Shown here one piece after another: positions 4,245-6,684 of a DNA stretch of 6,684 nucleotides. Location: assembly GCA_016200365.1 (NCBI GenBank), contig JACQEW010000153.1, positions 1 through 6,684 on the forward strand, written 5' to 3'. The notes below the pieces were generated by a model. It was not told where the DNA came from and did not search any database. It saw only the letters and a list, made by a program, of their open reading frames with translations. Each line of letters opens with the position of its first letter. Position 1 is the stretch's first letter. The translations under genes and the position numbers were made by a program. This DNA is from Nitrospinota bacterium (GTDB lineage Bacteria; Nitrospinota; Nitrospinia; UBA9942).

Positions 4245-6410
4245 ATGAAAAAGATAAATTTTCTTTTCGGTATTCACAGCCACCAGCCTGTTGGGAATTT
4301 TGAGGCGGTATTTGAAGACTCTTTTAAAAAATGCTACCTCCCCTTTATCGAGATATTGGAGCGGCATCCGAAGATCCGTATCTCAATCCACCACTCTGGT
4401 CCCCTCCTCGAATGGATAAAGAAAAACTCCCCTGATTATTTCGGCAGGATAAGCAGCATGGTTGAGAGGAACCAGATTGAGATTTTAAGCGGCGGTTTTT
4501 ACGAGCCGATTCTTTCCATTCTTCCAGAGGATGATGCGGTAGGGCAGATAAACATGATGACGGAATTTATAAAGAGGAATTTTAATTACACCCCTAAAGG
4601 TATATGGCTGGCGGAGAGGATTTGGGACCCGTCGCTGCCTAAGATAATATCAAAGGCAGGGATGAAATATACAATCCTCGACGATACACACTTCTTTTAT
4701 GCAGGACTCGAGCATAAAGATATGTTCGGGTATTATGTTACGGAGAAACACGGATACACCCTTTCGGTTTTTCCAATAGATAAATTTTTACGATATTCTA
4801 TACCGTTCAAGCTGCCCCATGAGACTCTGGATTATTTTAAGAGGATAAGGGATGAGTATAAGATAAGCGGGGTTACTTATGCAGATGACGGGGAAAAATT
4901 CGGGGTATGGCCCGGCACGAATAAATGGGTATATGAAGACAGGTGGCTTGAGAGCTTTTTTAGCTCGGTAGAGGATAATCTTGACTGGATAGAGATGCCC
5001 ACATTCGGCGAATATATCGAAAAATTCCCGCCAAACGGAAGGATATACCTCCCGATGGCATCCTACGAAGAAATGATGGAATGGTCGCTGCCAGCAAAGG
5101 CAGGGTTTAAATTTGAGGAGATGTTAAAAGACCTTGAAAGTCGCGGGGTAAGGGACAAATACAAGCCCTTTACAAGGGGCGGGCTGTGGGATAATTTTTT
5201 GACCAAATACGGTGAAAGCAATCTGATGCATAAAAAGATGCTCTATGTGAGTGAAAAGATTAAAAATAGAAGCCAGAAGCCAGAAGCCAGAAGCCAGAAA
5301 TCAAAAGGCATTTTACCTGAATTGAGGGAGCTTTATCGCGGGCAGTGTAATTGCGCCTACTGGCACGGGCTTTTCGGCGGGCTGTATCTGAACTATCTCA
5401 GACACGCAGTATACGAGCATCTCATCGAGGCTGAAAATATTGCCGATAAAAGACTCTACGGAAATAAAAACAGGATTGAATACAAAATATTCGATTATGA
5501 TAAGGATAATCAGGACGAGGTATTGATAAGCAATAAAAAGCTCAATGCCTATTTTGACCCGGATTACGGAGGCACACTCTTTGAGCTTGATTATCGCCCA
5601 AAGCGGTTTAACCTCTCAAATACCCTGACCCGCAGGGAGGAGGCGTATCACCACAAGGTAAAGGATGCAGAAGGCGGACATCACGGCAGCGGAAGCTCGC
5701 CCAAATCCATACATGATATAGTAAAATTAAAGGAAGAGGGACTGGGTGATATGATTGTCTACGACTGGTATCAGAGGAGGTCTTTCATTGACCATTTTTT
5801 TGGAGAAGACACGGGGCTTAAAAGTTTCATGCAATGCAGGTATTCTGAAGCAGGCGATTTTGTGGACAAGCCTTATATGCTTGAAGCTGTATCCGAAGGG
5901 AAAAAGGGTGTTGTCAGCCTGAGGATGAAGAGGACGGGAAATGTCAAATATGGGGAGATGTATGTCCCTGTATCTGTTTCAAAGGCATTTGACTTTTCAA
6001 AAGAAGGGGCCGATATGTCTTCAAAATATGAAATATCGAATCTCTCCGAAAAAGATGTAGATTTGTGGTTTGGCATAGAATTTAATTTTACCCTGCTGGC
6101 AGGAGACAGCGATTTAAGATATTATACATCGAAGGAAGCGAAAATACCGAACAGGCTGCTGAAAAACACAGGAGAAATGCAAAACATAAAATCCTTTGGC
6201 ATGAGGGATGAATGGAATCGCTTTCAAGTAATCCTGTCATTGAAAGAGTTAGCTTCAATCTGGTATTTCCCAATAGAGACCGTCTCCCAGTCAGAAGACG
6301 GGTTTGAAAGGACATATCAGGGCTCCGCAATTTTAGCCCACTGGAAAATGAAAGTGAAGGGTATGGAATCGAGGACAATAGAATTGAACCTCGGTGTGGA
6401 AGAATTTTGA
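4245..6410 (+). CDS. GH57 4-alpha-glucanotransferase / alpha-amylase
   Basis: Remodels or degrades alpha-1,4-glucans such as glycogen or maltodextrin, probably in the cytoplasm since no signal peptide is visible. The 721 residues follow the layout of the Thermococcus litoralis enzyme. The GH57 conserved regions are HQP (13-15), GGFYEPIL (83-90), WLAERIWDP (121-129) with nucleophile Glu124, ADDGEKFGVWPG (213-224) with acid/base Asp214, and AYWHGLFGG (371-379). The match of both catalytic positions to Glu123 and Asp214 of the T. litoralis enzyme is striking. The barrel occupies about 1-310, followed by a helical segment and a C-terminal beta-sandwich of the DUF1925/DUF1926 type (about 425-720). 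The ATG at 4245 gives the family-like MKKINFLFGIHSHQP start, although only a weak AAAGA ribosome site precedes it. A heptamer repeat interrupts a loop at residues 342-353. Transferase versus hydrolase activity cannot be decided from sequence alone. Confidence 0.92.
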   Translation: MKKINFLFGIHSHQPVGNFEAVFEDSFKKCYLPFIEILERHPKIRISIHHSGPLLEWIKKNSPDYFGRISSMVERNQIEILSGGFYEPILSILPEDDAVGQINMMTEFIKRNFNYTPKGIWLAERIWDPSLPKIISKAGMKYTILDDTHFFYAGLEHKDMFGYYVTEKHGYTLSVFPIDKFLRYSIPFKLPHETLDYFKRIRDEYKISGVTYADDGEKFGVWPGTNKWVYEDRWLESFFSSVEDNLDWIEMPTFGEYIEKFPPNGRIYLPMASYEEMMEWSLPAKAGFKFEEMLKDLESRGVRDKYKPFTRGGLWDNFLTKYGESNLMHKKMLYVSEKIKNRSQKPEARSQKSKGILPELRELYRGQCNCAYWHGLFGGLYLNYLRHAVYEHLIEAENIADKRLYGNKNRIEYKIFDYDKDNQDEVLISNKKLNAYFDPDYGGTLFELDYRPKRFNLSNTLTRREEAYHHKVKDAEGGHHGSGSSPKSIHDIVKLKEEGLGDMIVYDWYQRRSFIDHFFGEDTGLKSFMQCRYSEAGDFVDKPYMLEAVSEGKKGVVSLRMKRTGNVKYGEMYVPVSVSKAFDFSKEGADMSSKYEISNLSEKDVDLWFGIEFNFTLLAGDSDLRYYTSKEAKIPNRLLKNTGEMQNIKSFGMRDEWNRFQVILSLKELASIWYFPIETVSQSEDGFERTYQGSAILAHWKMKVKGMESRTIELNLGVEEF
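5268..5302. repeat. Heptanucleotide tandem repeat (AGAAGCC x4 plus a degenerate unit) in the GH57 gene
   Basis: Four perfect AGAAGCC units occupy 5268-5295 and a fifth, AGAAATC, follows at 5296-5302. The array encodes RSQKPEARSQK in a loop between the GH57 core and the AYWHGLFGG region. Gain or loss of one unit would shift the frame before conserved region five and remove the C-terminal domain. Confidence 0.85.
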
Positions 6411-6411
6411 A

Positions 6412-6440
6412 TTGACAAGGGGAGATGAATTTGATATTTT
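6412..6440 (+). promoter_or_regulatory. Candidate sigma70-type promoter upstream of the tRNA
   Basis: TTGACA (6412-6417), a perfect -35 consensus, is followed after 17 bases by TATTTT (6435-6440), a four-of-six match to the -10 consensus. It begins just after the GH57 stop and could transcribe towards the tRNA-Lys about 170 bp downstream. The transcript would cross the palindromic elements at 6448-6593, which makes an active role less certain. Confidence 0.35.
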
Positions 6441-6447
6441 GAAAATT

Positions 6448-6593
6448 AACCACAGAGGGACACAGATATTCACAGATAAAAGTCTTTAACTTTTTATACC
6501 TGTGTTTATCCGTGTTCACCCTGTTAGATATTTGCTATTGAATGGGGATAATTCCATTGAATATCTATTATCTAACAGGGTTCATCTGTGGTT
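6448..6593. repeat. Dispersed palindromic repeat (AACCACAGA ends), interrupted by a 62-bp insertion
   Basis: The ends are AACCACAGA (6448-6456) and its perfect inverse (6585-6593). With 6519-6580 and one TTCA removed, about 31 bases of each arm align without gaps, matching at roughly 25 positions. Outer flanks AAAATTAACC and the inverse of GGTTTTATTTT extend the similarity. The minus strand reads as MNTDKHR...ICEYLCPSVV, a peptide I recall as a typical artefact of this widespread repeat. Confidence 0.75.
6519..6580. mobile_element. 62-bp MITE-like palindromic insertion with 4-bp TTCA target duplication
   Basis: The element begins CCCTGTTAGATA and ends with the perfect inverse, TATCTAACAGGG. 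A second inner pair, TATTGAATGG (6536-6545) and CCATTGAATA (6554-6563), matches at nine of ten positions and is exactly centred on the same axis. TTCA flanks it on both sides (6515-6518 and 6581-6584). Removing the element and one TTCA restores the arm of the surrounding palindrome, which is direct evidence for insertion. It has no coding capacity, so any mobility would require a transposase elsewhere in the genome. Confidence 0.7.
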
Positions 6594-6608
6594 TTATTTT
6601 TGGTTTTT

Positions 6609-6684
6609 GGGCCGCTAGCTCATTTGGTAGAGCACCGCCCTTTTAAGGCGGGTGTGCTGGGTTCGAATCCCAGGCGGCTCACCA
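6609..6684 (+). tRNA. tRNA-Lys (anticodon UUU)
   Basis: All cloverleaf parts are present over 76 nt. The acceptor stem is GGGCCGC (6609-6615) with GCGGCTC (6674-6680), including one G-U pair. The D-arm is GCTC...GAGC. The anticodon stem is CCGCC/GGCGG (6635-6639/6647-6651) around loop CTTTTAA, anticodon TTT at 6642-6644. The variable loop is GTGTG and the T-arm is CTGGG-TTCGAAT-CCCAG. The discriminator is A and the CCA end is encoded, finishing at the last base of the window. Confidence 0.97.

Noticed and set aside
6088..6519. Minus-strand ORF of 143 codons ending in the GH57 gene
   Set aside because: Its N-terminal part is translation of the dispersed palindromic repeat and the rest is antisense to the well-supported GH57 gene.

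Overview
The window looks like chromosomal DNA from an uncultured, free-living Gram-negative bacterium with moderate to low GC. A Nitrospirota/Thermodesulfovibrionia-like or deltaproteobacterial lineage is my best guess, at low confidence. The guess rests on the gene mix (LipM-type octanoyltransferase, polar amino-acid ABC transporter, GH57 glucanotransferase, CCA-encoding tRNA-Lys) and on the unusual density of small dispersed repeats. Nothing here fixes the taxon.

Layout, left to right. Positions 1-218 hold AT-rich repeat fragments and no convincing gene. Positions 219-332 encode a well-initiated peptide of 37 residues that resembles only the extreme N-terminus of an acyl-CoA synthetase, probably a gene relic. 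It stops two bases before the likely start of a lipM-like gene (335-1129). Next come two genes of a polar amino-acid ABC transporter: a fused binding-protein/permease polypeptide (1165-2847) and its ATPase (3046-3801). A 106-bp hairpin element separates them. Positions 3802-4244 hold a weak minus-strand coding remnant and a compact repeat with interleaved inverted arms. Positions 4245-6410 encode a GH57 4-alpha-glucanotransferase/alpha-amylase. Positions 6411-6608 hold a candidate promoter and a nested palindromic insertion. A complete tRNA-Lys(UUU) ends exactly at the window edge.

The metabolic genes are conventional: protein lipoylation, amino-acid import and alpha-glucan remodelling. Only the two transporter genes clearly work together. 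The unusual part is the repeat load. At least six small repeat types occur in 6.7 kb. Four of them lie inside open reading frames without breaking them: one just before the LipM catalytic cysteine, one splitting the transporter signal sequence from the likely start, one in the binding-protein/permease linker, and one in a GH57 loop. Two of these are heptanucleotide arrays of four units and 28 bp each. The clearest mobile-element signal is a 62-bp palindrome (6519-6580) flanked by TTCA duplications. It interrupts a larger palindrome whose arms become collinear again when the insert and one TTCA are removed. I found no CRISPR array, transposase, phage gene or obvious defence system.
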